NCBI RefSeq assembly: GCF_042651965.1
Contig: NZ_JBHSDY010000005.1
Span: 62,001 to 126,000, forward strand
DNA: 64,000 nt
From: Castellaniella hirudinis
GTDB taxonomy: Bacteria; Pseudomonadota; Gammaproteobacteria; Burkholderiales; Burkholderiaceae_B
Direction of reading: 5' to 3'
Each line of letters opens with the position of its first letter. Position 1 is the first letter of the stretch. The translations under genes and the position numbers were made by a program. A model generated the notes under the pieces. The model was not told the origin of the DNA. It worked only from the letters and a program-made list of their open reading frames with translations, and did no database searches. Positions 52,350 through 60,686 of the stretch are shown piece after piece.

Positions 52350-53726
52350 ATGTCGGAAGCACAAGACCCAGCAGGACGAATTCATCGCATCCGTGACGCG
52401 ATCACCATTTTTCTCAACGATCGCCTGCAAACCAAACTCTCAAAGCTGCCGGAGGAAGACCCGAAGCGGGAAGAACTGGCCGCTCAGTACCAGCCCGCAG
52501 CTTGGCTGGAAGATGCCGCCCGCCGTGTCCGCCAGATTCAGGCGGTGACGCATGCGCTCAAGGCGGTTCATCCCGATGCACGAGGCACCAATCTCTATGT
52601 GGATCCGTCCAGGATGGCGCCTCATCCGGTGGTGGGGAGTCACCTGCTGGGTGATGGATTTGCCAGCGACGTGGTCGGCAATGCGGCGGCGCTGGACGTC
52701 TATAAATTCTTGAAACTGGAAGTGGATGGTCGCGTGTTGCTGGATCGCTTGTTGGAGGATGACCCGGCGGCTGTCCAGGCGTTGAGCGATGACGAGACTC
52801 GCGCACGGGAGTGGCAAGCGGCATTCGTCAGCCTGGTGCAGGCCCGTGAAGAAGGCGTGGCAAGCCATACCCTGTCCAAGCAGATGTATTGGCTGACAGG
52901 TGAGGATGCTGCCGATGATGCGCACTATCACCTGCTGGCCCCTTTATACGCGACGTCCTTGGCACAGTCCGTCCATGAAATTCTGCAGGAAGATCGGTTT
53001 GGCGAAGCCAACAAAGCTGCTCGGGCGGCGCGGCGAGAGGGCAGGGAGCATGAGGACGCTGTCCGTGACTACCCCGCATTGGCGGTGCGCAAGCTGGGCG
53101 GTACCAAGCCTCAAAATATCTCTCAACTGAATTCGGAACGAGGGGGGATCAGCTATCTATTGGGTTCTCTGCCGCCCCAATGGGATTCGAGCGTACCGCG
53201 TCAACTCTGGAGCGTGACTTCCGTCTTTGGTCCTGTGTTGATGCGCTATGGGAATGTCAGAGGGACCGTCCAGGCATTCCTGTATTTTCTAGAAAAAGAC
53301 CCACCGCCCAATGCGAAAACCCGTGATCGGGTGAACGATTATGTGAACCGCTTGATCGATGAGTTAGTGGCTATGGCAAGCGAAATCCGCCGTAGTTTGC
53401 CCAAGGGCTGGACGGCGGATCCCCGCTGCGTACTGGCTCATGAAGAGCGGCTCTGGCTCGACCCCTGGCGCGCTGAAAAAGACGAAGAATTCCGCAGCGA
53501 TTGGCTCTTCATGGACTGGCCGGCGAAGATCGGCCACCGCTTCGGCAATTGGCTGAACGAGCGGCTCAAAACCAAGTTCAGCTACGTCGGCGAAGTCGAA
53601 TACCGCCATTGGAAAAAAGAACTGTTGCTGGATGAGGACGAGATCGGTTGGGCGCGTGACTTGCATGGGTTACGGACCGATCTGGATGCGCCACATTACA
53701 TTCCGACGCGGAGGGGCACGGTATGA
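52350..53726 (+). CDS. csy1: Csy1 (Cas8f), large subunit of the type I-F surveillance complex
   Basis: 458 residues. RBS GGAGGA 5 bases before the ATG. Csy1 pairs with Csy2 at the crRNA 5' end and reads the GG/CC PAM. Family blocks: SKLPEEDPKREELAAQYQPAAWLEDAARR near the N-terminus (quoted as PKREELAAQYQPAAWLEDAA), TNLYVDPSRMAPHPVVGSHLL, LGGTKPQNISQLNSERGG, and DPWRAEKDEEFRSDWLFMDWP. Length is normal. It has its own promoter region because higBA separates it from cas2-3; it overlaps csy2 by 4 bases. Confidence 0.95.
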   Translation: MSEAQDPAGRIHRIRDAITIFLNDRLQTKLSKLPEEDPKREELAAQYQPAAWLEDAARRVRQIQAVTHALKAVHPDARGTNLYVDPSRMAPHPVVGSHLLGDGFASDVVGNAAALDVYKFLKLEVDGRVLLDRLLEDDPAAVQALSDDETRAREWQAAFVSLVQAREEGVASHTLSKQMYWLTGEDAADDAHYHLLAPLYATSLAQSVHEILQEDRFGEANKAARAARREGREHEDAVRDYPALAVRKLGGTKPQNISQLNSERGGISYLLGSLPPQWDSSVPRQLWSVTSVFGPVLMRYGNVRGTVQAFLYFLEKDPPPNAKTRDRVNDYVNRLIDELVAMASEIRRSLPKGWTADPRCVLAHEERLWLDPWRAEKDEEFRSDWLFMDWPAKIGHRFGNWLNERLKTKFSYVGEVEYRHWKKELLLDEDEIGWARDLHGLRTDLDAPHYIPTRRGTV

Positions 53727-54763
53727 GCTTGACAGACCGAGAACCCGATGGCTTGCTGGTTTTGCCGCATGTGCGTGTCCAGAATGCCAATGCGATTTCC
53801 AGCCCGTTGACCCATGGCTTTCCGTCCATGACAGCCTTTCTGGGCTTCATGTGGGCCTTGGGGCGCAAGTTGGCCGCGGCGGATATCCCGCTCAAGCTGG
53901 AAAAGGTCGGCGTGATCTGCCATTGGCACCAGGAACAGACCCAGGACGGCTATGTCCGGACCTTCCGTCTGAGCCGTAATCCAGTAGACAAGGACGGCAG
54001 CACGGCCGCCATTGTCGAAGAGGGCCGCATCCATCTGGACCTGACCCTGGTGTTCCAACTGAAAATGGTCAAACAACCAGGCGAGACGCACCTCTTGTTC
54101 CAAAGCGATGAGGCGCTCCGCAAAGAAACCGCCTGGGCGATTCGGGACATGGTGGGCACCATGCGGATTGCCGGTGGCTCGGTGCTGCCGCCGCAATCCG
54201 GGCCTGGTGTTCGAGTCACGCCGACACTGATCGGTTGGCCTGATCAGGAAGAGGAACGGCATGCGCTGTTTCGGCGCTTGCGTCGTCAGTGGCTGCCGGG
54301 CTTTACGCTGGTCGGTCGGGACGACTTGTTGCAGCAGCGCCTGGAGCAACTGCGGCTGCAGACCCCGGATACGACCGCGCTGGATGCCTGGCTGGATCTG
54401 TCACGTTTCAATTATCGCAGCAGCCGGAACGAAAAAGATCGCGTCGTCTGGACTCATGATCGGCCCGAGGGGGCCGGCTGGATCGTGCCTATTCCCGTGG
54501 GCTATGCCGCTTTGTCGGAGTTGTATGCCGGCGGGCAGGTCGCCAACGCACGGGATCAGAGTACGCCGTTCCGGTTCGTGGAAGGGGTGTATTCCATCGG
54601 CCAATGGATCAGTCCGCATCGCCTGCAAAGGATACGAGATCTGCTGTGGTGGGGCGAATCCCACGACGACGGCCTGTACCGCTGCTGCAACGGCTATGAA
54701 CCCCTGCCGGTGGACGACGACGAATATCCATCCCATCCGCCGATGAGCGCGGAAACCCTTTGA
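53723..54763 (+). CDS. csy2: Csy2 (Cas5f)
   Basis: 346 residues. LLVLPHVRVQNANAISSPLTHGFPSMTAFLGFMWAL at the N-terminus is the Csy2 hallmark (quoted as LPHVRVQNANAISSPL and GFPSMTAFLGFMWAL), with the G-rich ferredoxin-like RNA-binding core. With Csy1 it holds the crRNA handle CUGAGAAA. ATGA overlap with csy1; csy3 starts 36 bases after its stop. Confidence 0.95.
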   Translation: MSLTDREPDGLLVLPHVRVQNANAISSPLTHGFPSMTAFLGFMWALGRKLAAADIPLKLEKVGVICHWHQEQTQDGYVRTFRLSRNPVDKDGSTAAIVEEGRIHLDLTLVFQLKMVKQPGETHLLFQSDEALRKETAWAIRDMVGTMRIAGGSVLPPQSGPGVRVTPTLIGWPDQEEERHALFRRLRRQWLPGFTLVGRDDLLQQRLEQLRLQTPDTTALDAWLDLSRFNYRSSRNEKDRVVWTHDRPEGAGWIVPIPVGYAALSELYAGGQVANARDQSTPFRFVEGVYSIGQWISPHRLQRIRDLLWWGESHDDGLYRCCNGYEPLPVDDDEYPSHPPMSAETL

Positions 54764-54799
54764 TTGCAACCCACTATTCATCTGGAAAGGAAATCTGCC

Positions 54800-55825
54800 A
54801 TGTCCTTGAAGACCGCTTCCGTCCTTGCCTTCGAACGCAAGCTGGACCCGTCCGATGCCCTGTTCGCCGCAGGTACGTGGGATGATCAGGCCCACGCTGC
54901 GCAATGGCCCGCCGTCGGGCTCAAAGAAAAATCGGTGCGCGGCACCATTTCCAATCGCTTGAAGGCTGCCGAGCAGGATCAGATCAAGCTGAATGCCGCC
55001 ATCGAAAACCCGAATCTGCAGACCGTGGATGTAGCTGCGTTGCCGGCCAGTGCGGACACGCTGAAAGTCAGTTTCACGCTGCGTGTGCTGCCGGGAACCG
55101 GCAAGCCTTCCGCCTGCAATAGCGCGGAATACGAGGCCAAACTACAGCAAGTGGTCAGCGAGTATGTTGAAACCCTGGGCTTCGCTGAGCTGGCGCGTCG
55201 GTATGCCCATAACCTTGCCAGCGGCCGTTTCCTGTGGCGCAACCGGGTCGGTGCCGAAGAAGTTCGTGTGATCGTGTCCTTGCTTGAACGCGGTCAGCCC
55301 ACGCAGAGCTGGACTTTCGATGCCTTGTCCCTGAGCCTGAGGCATTTCGATGCGGGTGGCGCACAGGCGGATCGGGATGCTGTGGCAGCCTTGATCGCGG
55401 ACGGGTTGGCAGGCAAGCGGCACGTCCTGCTGCAGGTCACCGCTTTTGCACGGCTGGGTGCGGGGCAAGAGGTCTTTCCCTCCCAAGAGCTGGTGCTGGA
55501 GCGCGGTCGGGGTGACAAGAGCAAGACGCTCTATGACGTGGACGGGGCCGCAGCGATTCACTCCCAGAAGCTGGGCAATGCCATTCGTACGATTGATGAT
55601 TGGTATAACGGTGCGGATACGCTGGGACCGATCGCGGTGGAGCCGTATGGCTCCGTCACGACGCAGGGCACGGCCTACCGTCAGCCCAAGGTCAAGCCCA
55701 GCCTCGATTTCTATAACCTGTTCGACGACTGGGTGCTCAAGGACAAGACGCCCGACATCGAGCAACAGCATTTCGTCATGGCGGTGCTGGTGCGGGGCGG
55801 TGTGTTCGGCGACGCCGGGAAGTGA
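54800..55825 (+). CDS. csy3: Csy3 (Cas7f), backbone subunit
   Basis: 341 residues from the ATG at 54800 (MSLKTASVLAFERKLDPSDAL), preceded by GGAAAGGA. Six copies form the helical spine along the spacer. Visible blocks: GTISNRLKAAEQDQIKLNAAI, GFAELARRYAHNLASGRFLWRNR (quoted as ELARRYAHNLASGRFLWRN), and the thumb region. The reading frame extends 36 bases upstream, but those residues (MQPTIHLERKSA) are not conserved. Confidence 0.95.
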   Translation: MSLKTASVLAFERKLDPSDALFAAGTWDDQAHAAQWPAVGLKEKSVRGTISNRLKAAEQDQIKLNAAIENPNLQTVDVAALPASADTLKVSFTLRVLPGTGKPSACNSAEYEAKLQQVVSEYVETLGFAELARRYAHNLASGRFLWRNRVGAEEVRVIVSLLERGQPTQSWTFDALSLSLRHFDAGGAQADRDAVAALIADGLAGKRHVLLQVTAFARLGAGQEVFPSQELVLERGRGDKSKTLYDVDGAAAIHSQKLGNAIRTIDDWYNGADTLGPIAVEPYGSVTTQGTAYRQPKVKPSLDFYNLFDDWVLKDKTPDIEQQHFVMAVLVRGGVFGDAGK

Positions 55826-55830
55826 TGCTC

Positions 55831-56397
55831 ATGAGCACTCACTACATCGACGTCAGGCTGCTGCCTGACCCCGAGTTCAGCCAGGCGCACTTGCTGGGGG
55901 CCTTGTATGCCAAGTTCCACCGTGCCCTGGTGGGGCTGGGTACGGATGCAATCGGCGTCAGTTTCCCCCAGTACAGCATGCAGCCGCGCACCCTGGGGCA
56001 GGTCATGCGGGTCCATGGCAGCGACAGTGATTTGAATGCTTTGCTGTCCACCGACTGGTTGCGAGGGATGCGTGATCACGTGGAACTGGAGGCCCTGTCC
56101 GCCGTGCCACAGGACGCTCAGCATCGCCGCTTGCTGCGCCGTCAGTTCAAGACTAGCGTGGACCGCCTGCGTCACCGGCGGATGCGCCGAAAAGGGGAAA
56201 CCTATGAGCAGGCGGCGCAGGCCATCCCCGATAGCGTGGAACGGCAGCCGGACCTTCCCTATGCGCAGTTGCGCAGTGCCAGCACGGGGCAGCGGTTTTG
56301 TCTGTTCCTGGCATTAGGAGAACCTGAACCGCAGCCTGCCGCCGGGGTGTTCAACACCTATGGTCTGAGCAGCACGGCGACGTTGCCTTGGTTCTGA
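55831..56397 (+). CDS. csy4: Csy4 (Cas6f), crRNA-processing endoribonuclease
   Basis: 188 residues from the ATG at 55831 (MSTHYIDVRLLPDPEF). The catalytic histidine is H30 in LYAKFHRAL and the serine pair is S149/S151 in LRSASTGQRF. The residues that read the base of the stem in the Pseudomonas enzyme (Arg102, Gln104) align with R and Q of RRLLRRQFK, and the Arg-rich helix is DRLRHRRMRRKGE. It cuts each repeat after the GGCAG stem, leaving the CUGAGAAA handle, and stays on the 3' hairpin. Array 2 leader follows after its stop. Confidence 0.95.
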   Translation: MSTHYIDVRLLPDPEFSQAHLLGALYAKFHRALVGLGTDAIGVSFPQYSMQPRTLGQVMRVHGSDSDLNALLSTDWLRGMRDHVELEALSAVPQDAQHRRLLRRQFKTSVDRLRHRRMRRKGETYEQAAQAIPDSVERQPDLPYAQLRSASTGQRFCLFLALGEPEPQPAAGVFNTYGLSSTATLPWF

Positions 56398-56431
56398 CCC
56401 TTTTCTGAAGGGGTCCTGCTAATCCTTTATT

Positions 56432-56527
56432 AATCAGTAGGTTACGAAACGCCCAAGAATTTGGGTGTTTCGTGCTTTCCTGCTGGGGGTCTTTAACAAA
56501 TCAATAAGTTAGAAACTTTTGTCTCTA
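56432..56527 (+). promoter_or_regulatory. Leader of CRISPR array 2 with two IHF-like sites
   Basis: AATCAATAAGTTA at 56499-56511 is a perfect IHF site; AATCAGTAGGTTA at 56432-56444 has one mismatch. They start 29 and 96 bases before repeat 1, exactly as in leader 1. AATTTGGGT near 56458 and ...TTTTGTCTCTAG next to repeat 1 are shared with leader 1. Confidence 0.8.
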
Positions 56528-58115
56528 GTTCGCTGCCGCGCAGGCAACTGAGAAAATACACGTTCGCAACAATGACCAACGCCACCAGTTCGCTGCCGCG
56601 CAGGCAACTGAGAAACGTCGTGGGCGGAAATCGAGTCGTTTTGCAAGGTTCGCTGCCGCGCAGGCAACTGAGAAAAGTACGAGATCCGCATCTGGAAGCG
56701 CAGCGGCGTTCGCTGCCGCGCAGGCAACTGAGAAAGTCAGAGCAATGAAACGGCCGTCTCCCAGATCGTTCGCTGCCGCGCAGGCAGCTGAGAAAAATGG
56801 CGAGCAGCCCGTCCAGGGCCTCAGCGCGTTCGCTGCCGCGCAGGCAGCTGAGAAATCACCCGTACCGCCTGGGGCGGCCCTGGCGCGGTTCGCTGCCGCG
56901 CAGGCAGCTGAGAAAATCGTCGGCCACCCGTGCCGCTTTGATATATTGTTCGCTGCCGCGCAGGCAGCTGAGAAAGTATTGATGAGGTGCATCGTCAGTC
57001 CGTCGAAGTTCGCTGCCGCGCAGGCAACTGAGAAACTGGACATTCCGCCAGATCCATCATGAACACCGTTCGCTGCCGCGCAGGCAACTGAGAAAAACCA
57101 GGAGAAATAACGACCTGCTCCCAGTCGGTTCGCTGCCGCGCAGGCAGCTGAGAAAACCCCGCCCAGCAGCGCACCATCGCGTGGCGGGTTCGCTGCCGCG
57201 CAGGCAGCTGAGAAACGGAAACGATCGCAAAAATGTCTGCGACGAACGTTCGCTGCCGCGCAGGCAACTGAGAAACGTCCAGGTCTGAAGCGCACGCGCG
57301 CCAAGCGGTTCGCTGCCGCGCAGGCAGCTGAGAAACGTGTGGCAATAGTGGACGGGCGTTTTTCCGCGTTCGCTGCCGCGCAGGCAGCTGAGAAAGTCGA
57401 GCAAGGCAAGCCCGTAGTCCAGCCCGTGTTCGCTGCCGCGCAGGCAGCTGAGAAACTGATCACCAAAAGGACGGAACGATGATTCAAGTTCGCTGCCGCG
57501 CAGGCAGCTGAGAAAATTGCGCGTGCCGTGGGGCTTGCGCGTGCCGTGTTCGCTGCCGCGCAGGCAGTTGAGAAAATGCTTCGCGCTGGGCGCAACCATC
57601 GGCCACGGTTCGCTGCCGCGCAGGCAGCTGAGAAACGCCAGTTGACCGGATCGGCGTTTTCGCGGTGGTTCGCTGCCGCGCAGGCAACTGAGAAAATGAC
57701 GGCAGTCATGCCGGCAATGAACGCCCGGTTCGCTGCCGCGCAGGCAGCTGAGAAACCCGCAATTGGAGCAAATAATGGACACGTCAAGTTCGCTGCCGCG
57801 CAGGCAGCTGAGAAATCATCCATTTGCCAGTCGCGCTTTTCATTCGCGTTCGCTGCCGCGCAGGCAGCTGAGAAACGACGATCACCGCTACGTCGGTCGT
57901 GTCGCTCGTTCGCTGCCGCGCAGGCAGCTGAGAAAGGCAGAAGCCCGGGCGTGACATTCCTTTTCCTGTTCGCTGCCGCGCAGGCAACTGAGAAAACGCG
58001 CACCGGCTCATCCAGTTCGGGGTGCTGGTTCGCTGCCGCGCAGGCAGCTGAGAAAGTGGAATAAATGGGGGGACCCGCGCAGCGGGGGTTCGCTGCCGCA
58101 CAGGCAGCTAAGCAT
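56528..58115 (+). CRISPR. Type I-F CRISPR array 2: 27 repeats, 26 spacers
   Basis: 28-base repeats every 60 bases from 56528 to 58088, 32-base spacers. Consensus GTTCGCTGCC...CTGAGAAA, one base different (position 4 C, not T) from array 1. Nine repeats (56528, 56588, 56648, 56708, 57008, 57068, 57248, 57668, 57968) have A instead of G at position 20, at the base of the Cas6f stem; 57548 has a C-to-T at position 21. The last repeat (58088) is degenerate in its final bases. Leader at left, degeneration at right, so it is transcribed left to right, away from csy4. Confidence 0.98.
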
Positions 58116-58269
58116 TCGTCTCGCATCACACGCCATCACCATACCATTCACTGTGCCCATAAACCGGTAAAAACGCGGCCAATCAGTATCCCTCTGCCTC
58201 CCTGGCGCTTCACAAAGAGATCACAGCCCATTCAGAGAGTCCCCGGGATGACGGTACTATCTCGCTGAT
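58116..58269 (+). repeat. Possible decayed tail of array 2
   Basis: No gene. ATTCACTG (58146) with ...TAAAAA 28 bases on, and CTTCAC (58208), fall near the 60-base register after the last clear repeat, and the solitary intact repeat at 58270 is 182 bases from 58088. This may be the eroded trailer of the array, but similarity is low. Confidence 0.3.
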
Positions 58270-58297
58270 GCAAACTGCCTGCCCGGCAGCTGAGAAA
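58270..58297 (+). CRISPR. Solitary type I-F repeat in the gnd leader
   Basis: Stem CTGCC-TGCCC-GGCAG followed by the full handle CTGAGAAA, then ACACGGAGATTCAC and the gnd ATG. Only the first five bases and the loop differ from the array repeat. It would be a Cas6f substrate in the gnd 5' UTR. Confidence 0.75.
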
Positions 58298-58311
58298 ACA
58301 CGGAGATTCAC

Positions 58312-59367
58312 ATGCAAATCGGCATGGTAGGTTTGGGGCGCATGGGCGCAGGCATGGTGCGTCGCCTCATGGACAAGAACATCCACTGCGTGGTCTACGA
58401 TCCACAGGAAGACGCAGTGGCGCGCCTAACCGCAGACGGTGCCATCGGAGCGGTCTCCCTAAACGATCTGGTCGAGCAACTGCCGCGCCCGCGGACGGTC
58501 TGGCTGATGGTGCCGGCGGGTCTGGTCGATGAACTGCTGGATCAGGTCACCCCGTTGCTGGATGCGGACGACATCGTCATCGACGGCGGCAATTCCTGCT
58601 ATCACGACGATATCCGGCGGGCGCAGGCGCTGGCGGGGCGGGGCATTCATTACCTGGATGTGGGCACCAGCGGCGGCGTGCATGGTCAGGCGCGTGGCTA
58701 TTGCCTGATGATCGGCGGCGACGCCACGGCCGTGCAGCGGCTGAATCCGGTGTTCGCGGCACTGTCTCCGGGCCGGGACGCGGCTTCGCGCACGCCGGGC
58801 CGTAATGAAGGCATGAGCGCCAACACAGATACCGGCGCAGGCACGGCGGAACAAGGCTATCTGCATTGCGGGCCGGCGGGGGCGGGTCACTTCGTGAAGA
58901 TGGTGCACAACGGCATCGAGTACGGGATCATGCAGGCCTACGCCGAGGGCTTCAATCTGTTGCGCCATGCGAATGTGGGCAAAAGCGATCATGCGACCGA
59001 CGCGGAAACCACGCCGATGCGCGATCCGCAGCACTATCAGTACGACATGGATCTACCGGAAATCGCGGAACTCTGGCGCCGGGGCAGTGTGATCGGTTCG
59101 TGGCTGCTGGACTTGACGGCGCAGGCGTTTCAGGCGGATCCGGGGCTGGACGGCTTTGCCGGCCGGGTGTCCGATTCCGGCGAGGGCCGCTGGACGCTGC
59201 ACGCGGCGATTGACGAGGGCGTGCCGGTGCCGGTGCTCAGCGCTGCGCTGTTCGAGCGCTTTCAATCGCGTGGCAATGCCGAGTTCGCCAACAAGGTGCT
59301 GTCCGCGATGCGCAAGGGCTTTGGCGGGCACCATGAGCCGGGGACAGAAATCAACCATTCAGCGTAA
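58312..59367 (+). CDS. gnd: 6-phosphogluconate dehydrogenase (decarboxylating), short form
   Basis: 351 residues, the short NAD-preferring type (YqeC-like). N-terminal Rossmann motif IGMVGLGRMGAGMVRRL, then IDGGNSCYHDD, GTSGGVHGQARGYCLMIGG, the catalytic lysine and His in HFVKMVHNGIEYGIMQAY. Converts 6-phosphogluconate to ribulose-5-phosphate. RBS GGAG at 58302. An intact type I-F repeat hairpin ends 14 bases upstream of its ATG. Confidence 0.92.
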   Translation: MQIGMVGLGRMGAGMVRRLMDKNIHCVVYDPQEDAVARLTADGAIGAVSLNDLVEQLPRPRTVWLMVPAGLVDELLDQVTPLLDADDIVIDGGNSCYHDDIRRAQALAGRGIHYLDVGTSGGVHGQARGYCLMIGGDATAVQRLNPVFAALSPGRDAASRTPGRNEGMSANTDTGAGTAEQGYLHCGPAGAGHFVKMVHNGIEYGIMQAYAEGFNLLRHANVGKSDHATDAETTPMRDPQHYQYDMDLPEIAELWRRGSVIGSWLLDLTAQAFQADPGLDGFAGRVSDSGEGRWTLHAAIDEGVPVPVLSAALFERFQSRGNAEFANKVLSAMRKGFGGHHEPGTEINHSA

Positions 59368-59404
59368 CTCTTTGTCCCAGCGCTGAAATCAGGGAAAGCC
59401 CGAG

Positions 59405-59580
59405 GTTTGTCCATGGGCTTGTCCACAGGCGAAGTGAATAATTGTGTGTGGCCGGTCCTTGTCATGGATCGGTCATTTTTTTACCCCAGACCCTATCCCA
59501 TTGATCTGAAAAGGGGAAATCAAGTCTCCCAGGACTTGTCCATGGAATTGTCCACAATCTGCGTGGATAAAGCGGTCATG
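59405..59580. repeat. Palindrome module, copy 1
   Basis: Direct copy of 60931-61107. Contains TTGTCCATGG, TTGTCCACA (59419 and 59548), GTGAATAA (59434) and CGTGGATAA (59562-59570), and CTATCCCATTGAT. The last ~60 bases lie in the 3' end of the minus-strand MCP gene. Confidence 0.75.
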
Positions 59581-60686
59581 CCCAGCCGGAACACGGCCAG
59601 GGAATCTTTCACCTCGTCGGCCAGGCGTTCCTGCAGGCCGGTGGCGCGGGCGGCCTGCTGCACGAGTTGGGTGTTGCGCCGCGTGGCAGTGTCGATCTGG
59701 GACATGGCCTGATGGATTTGTTCGATGCCGGCGGATTGCTCCTCGGTCGCGGTGGTGATCTCGCCCATGATGGCGGACACCTTCTGGACCGATGCCACGA
59801 TGTCCCGCATGGTCCGGCCCGTCTGCTGCACGCGGGCCGAGCCGTCCTCGACGCGCAGGGCGGACTGTTCGATCAGGGTCTTGATTTCCCGCGCGGCGGC
59901 GGCGCTGCGTTGGGCCAGCGCCCGCACTTCGGCCGCCACGACGGCAAAGCCGCAGCCCTCTTCACCGGCGCGGGCGGCCTCCACGGCTGCATTCAAGGCC
60001 AGGATATTGGTCTGGAAGGCGATGCTGTCGATGACGCCGACGATCTCGCCGATCTTGCGCGAACCCTCCGAGATGCCTTCCATGGTCTGGATCAAGGTGT
60101 CCACGGTCTGCCCGCCGTCCGTGGCCACGTCCGAGGCCTGGCCGGCCAGTTGGTTGGCTTCGCGGGCGTTGTCGGCGTTCTGGCGGGTGGTGCTGGCCAG
60201 TTCCTCGATGCCGGCGGCCGTCTGCTGCAGGGCCGCCGCCTGCTGTTCCGTGCGCGCGTTCAGGTCCTGGTTGCCGGCTGCGATCTCGCGCGCGCCCTGG
60301 ACCATGCGGCCGGTGCGTTCCAGCACCATGGTGATCATGGCCCGCAGGCTGTCCTGGGTGCTTTTCAGGCCCAGGAACAACTGACCGATTTCGTCCCGGG
60401 TCCAGACTTCGATGGGCGTTGTCAGGTCGCCGGCGGCGATTTTGTGCAGCAACTGGCCGCCGTCCCGCAAGGGGTGCAGGACCATGCGCAACAGGACGCG
60501 GTAGACCAGCCACGTGAGCAGGACGGCTGCCAGCGTCAGCCCGATCAGGCCGCTGCGCAGGTTCGCCGGCATCTGCGGCGCCAGCCACAGGACGCCGCCG
60601 GTGGCCAGCAGGGTAGGCAGGAGCAGCGCCAGGGTGGACATGGCCAGCCGGGCGCGCAAGGGGCGCGTCAGAAAGAAATGCTTCAT
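59520..60686 (-). CDS. Methyl-accepting chemotaxis protein
   Basis: 388 residues from the ATG at 60684-60686, RBS GGAGACG. Two adjacent N-terminal helices (MSTLALLLPTLLATGGVLWL and SGLIGLTLAAVLLTWLVYRV) with almost no periplasmic loop, so no classical ligand domain; then HAMP (VLHPLRDGGQLLHKIAAGDL) and the signalling domain with the tip DSIAFQTNILALNAAVEAARAGEEGCGFAVVA (quoted as DSIAFQTNILALNAAVEAA). C-terminal residues TQIVDNSMDKSWET are encoded by a duplicated intergenic module rather than a conserved pentapeptide tether. Confidence 0.92.
   Translation of the reverse strand: MKHFFLTRPLRARLAMSTLALLLPTLLATGGVLWLAPQMPANLRSGLIGLTLAAVLLTWLVYRVLLRMVLHPLRDGGQLLHKIAAGDLTTPIEVWTRDEIGQLFLGLKSTQDSLRAMITMVLERTGRMVQGAREIAAGNQDLNARTEQQAAALQQTAAGIEELASTTRQNADNAREANQLAGQASDVATDGGQTVDTLIQTMEGISEGSRKIGEIVGVIDSIAFQTNILALNAAVEAARAGEEGCGFAVVAAEVRALAQRSAAAAREIKTLIEQSALRVEDGSARVQQTGRTMRDIVASVQKVSAIMGEITTATEEQSAGIEQIHQAMSQIDTATRRNTQLVQQAARATGLQERLADEVKDSLAVFRLGMTALSTQIVDNSMDKSWET

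Noticed and set aside
43029..58115. Ordinary array spacers matching genes of this window (self-targeting)
   Set aside because: By eye I found no array spacer with a long match to a gene here; only the mini-CRISPR spacer has a target. A full genome search was not possible.
56525..58129. A 534-codon open frame across array 2 (and similar frames across array 1, 43117-43980 and 43311-44189)
   Set aside because: The 60-base period is a multiple of three, so any frame without stop in the repeat stays open. The peptides are just translated repeats (FAAAQAAEK or FSAACAAAN) and spacers.
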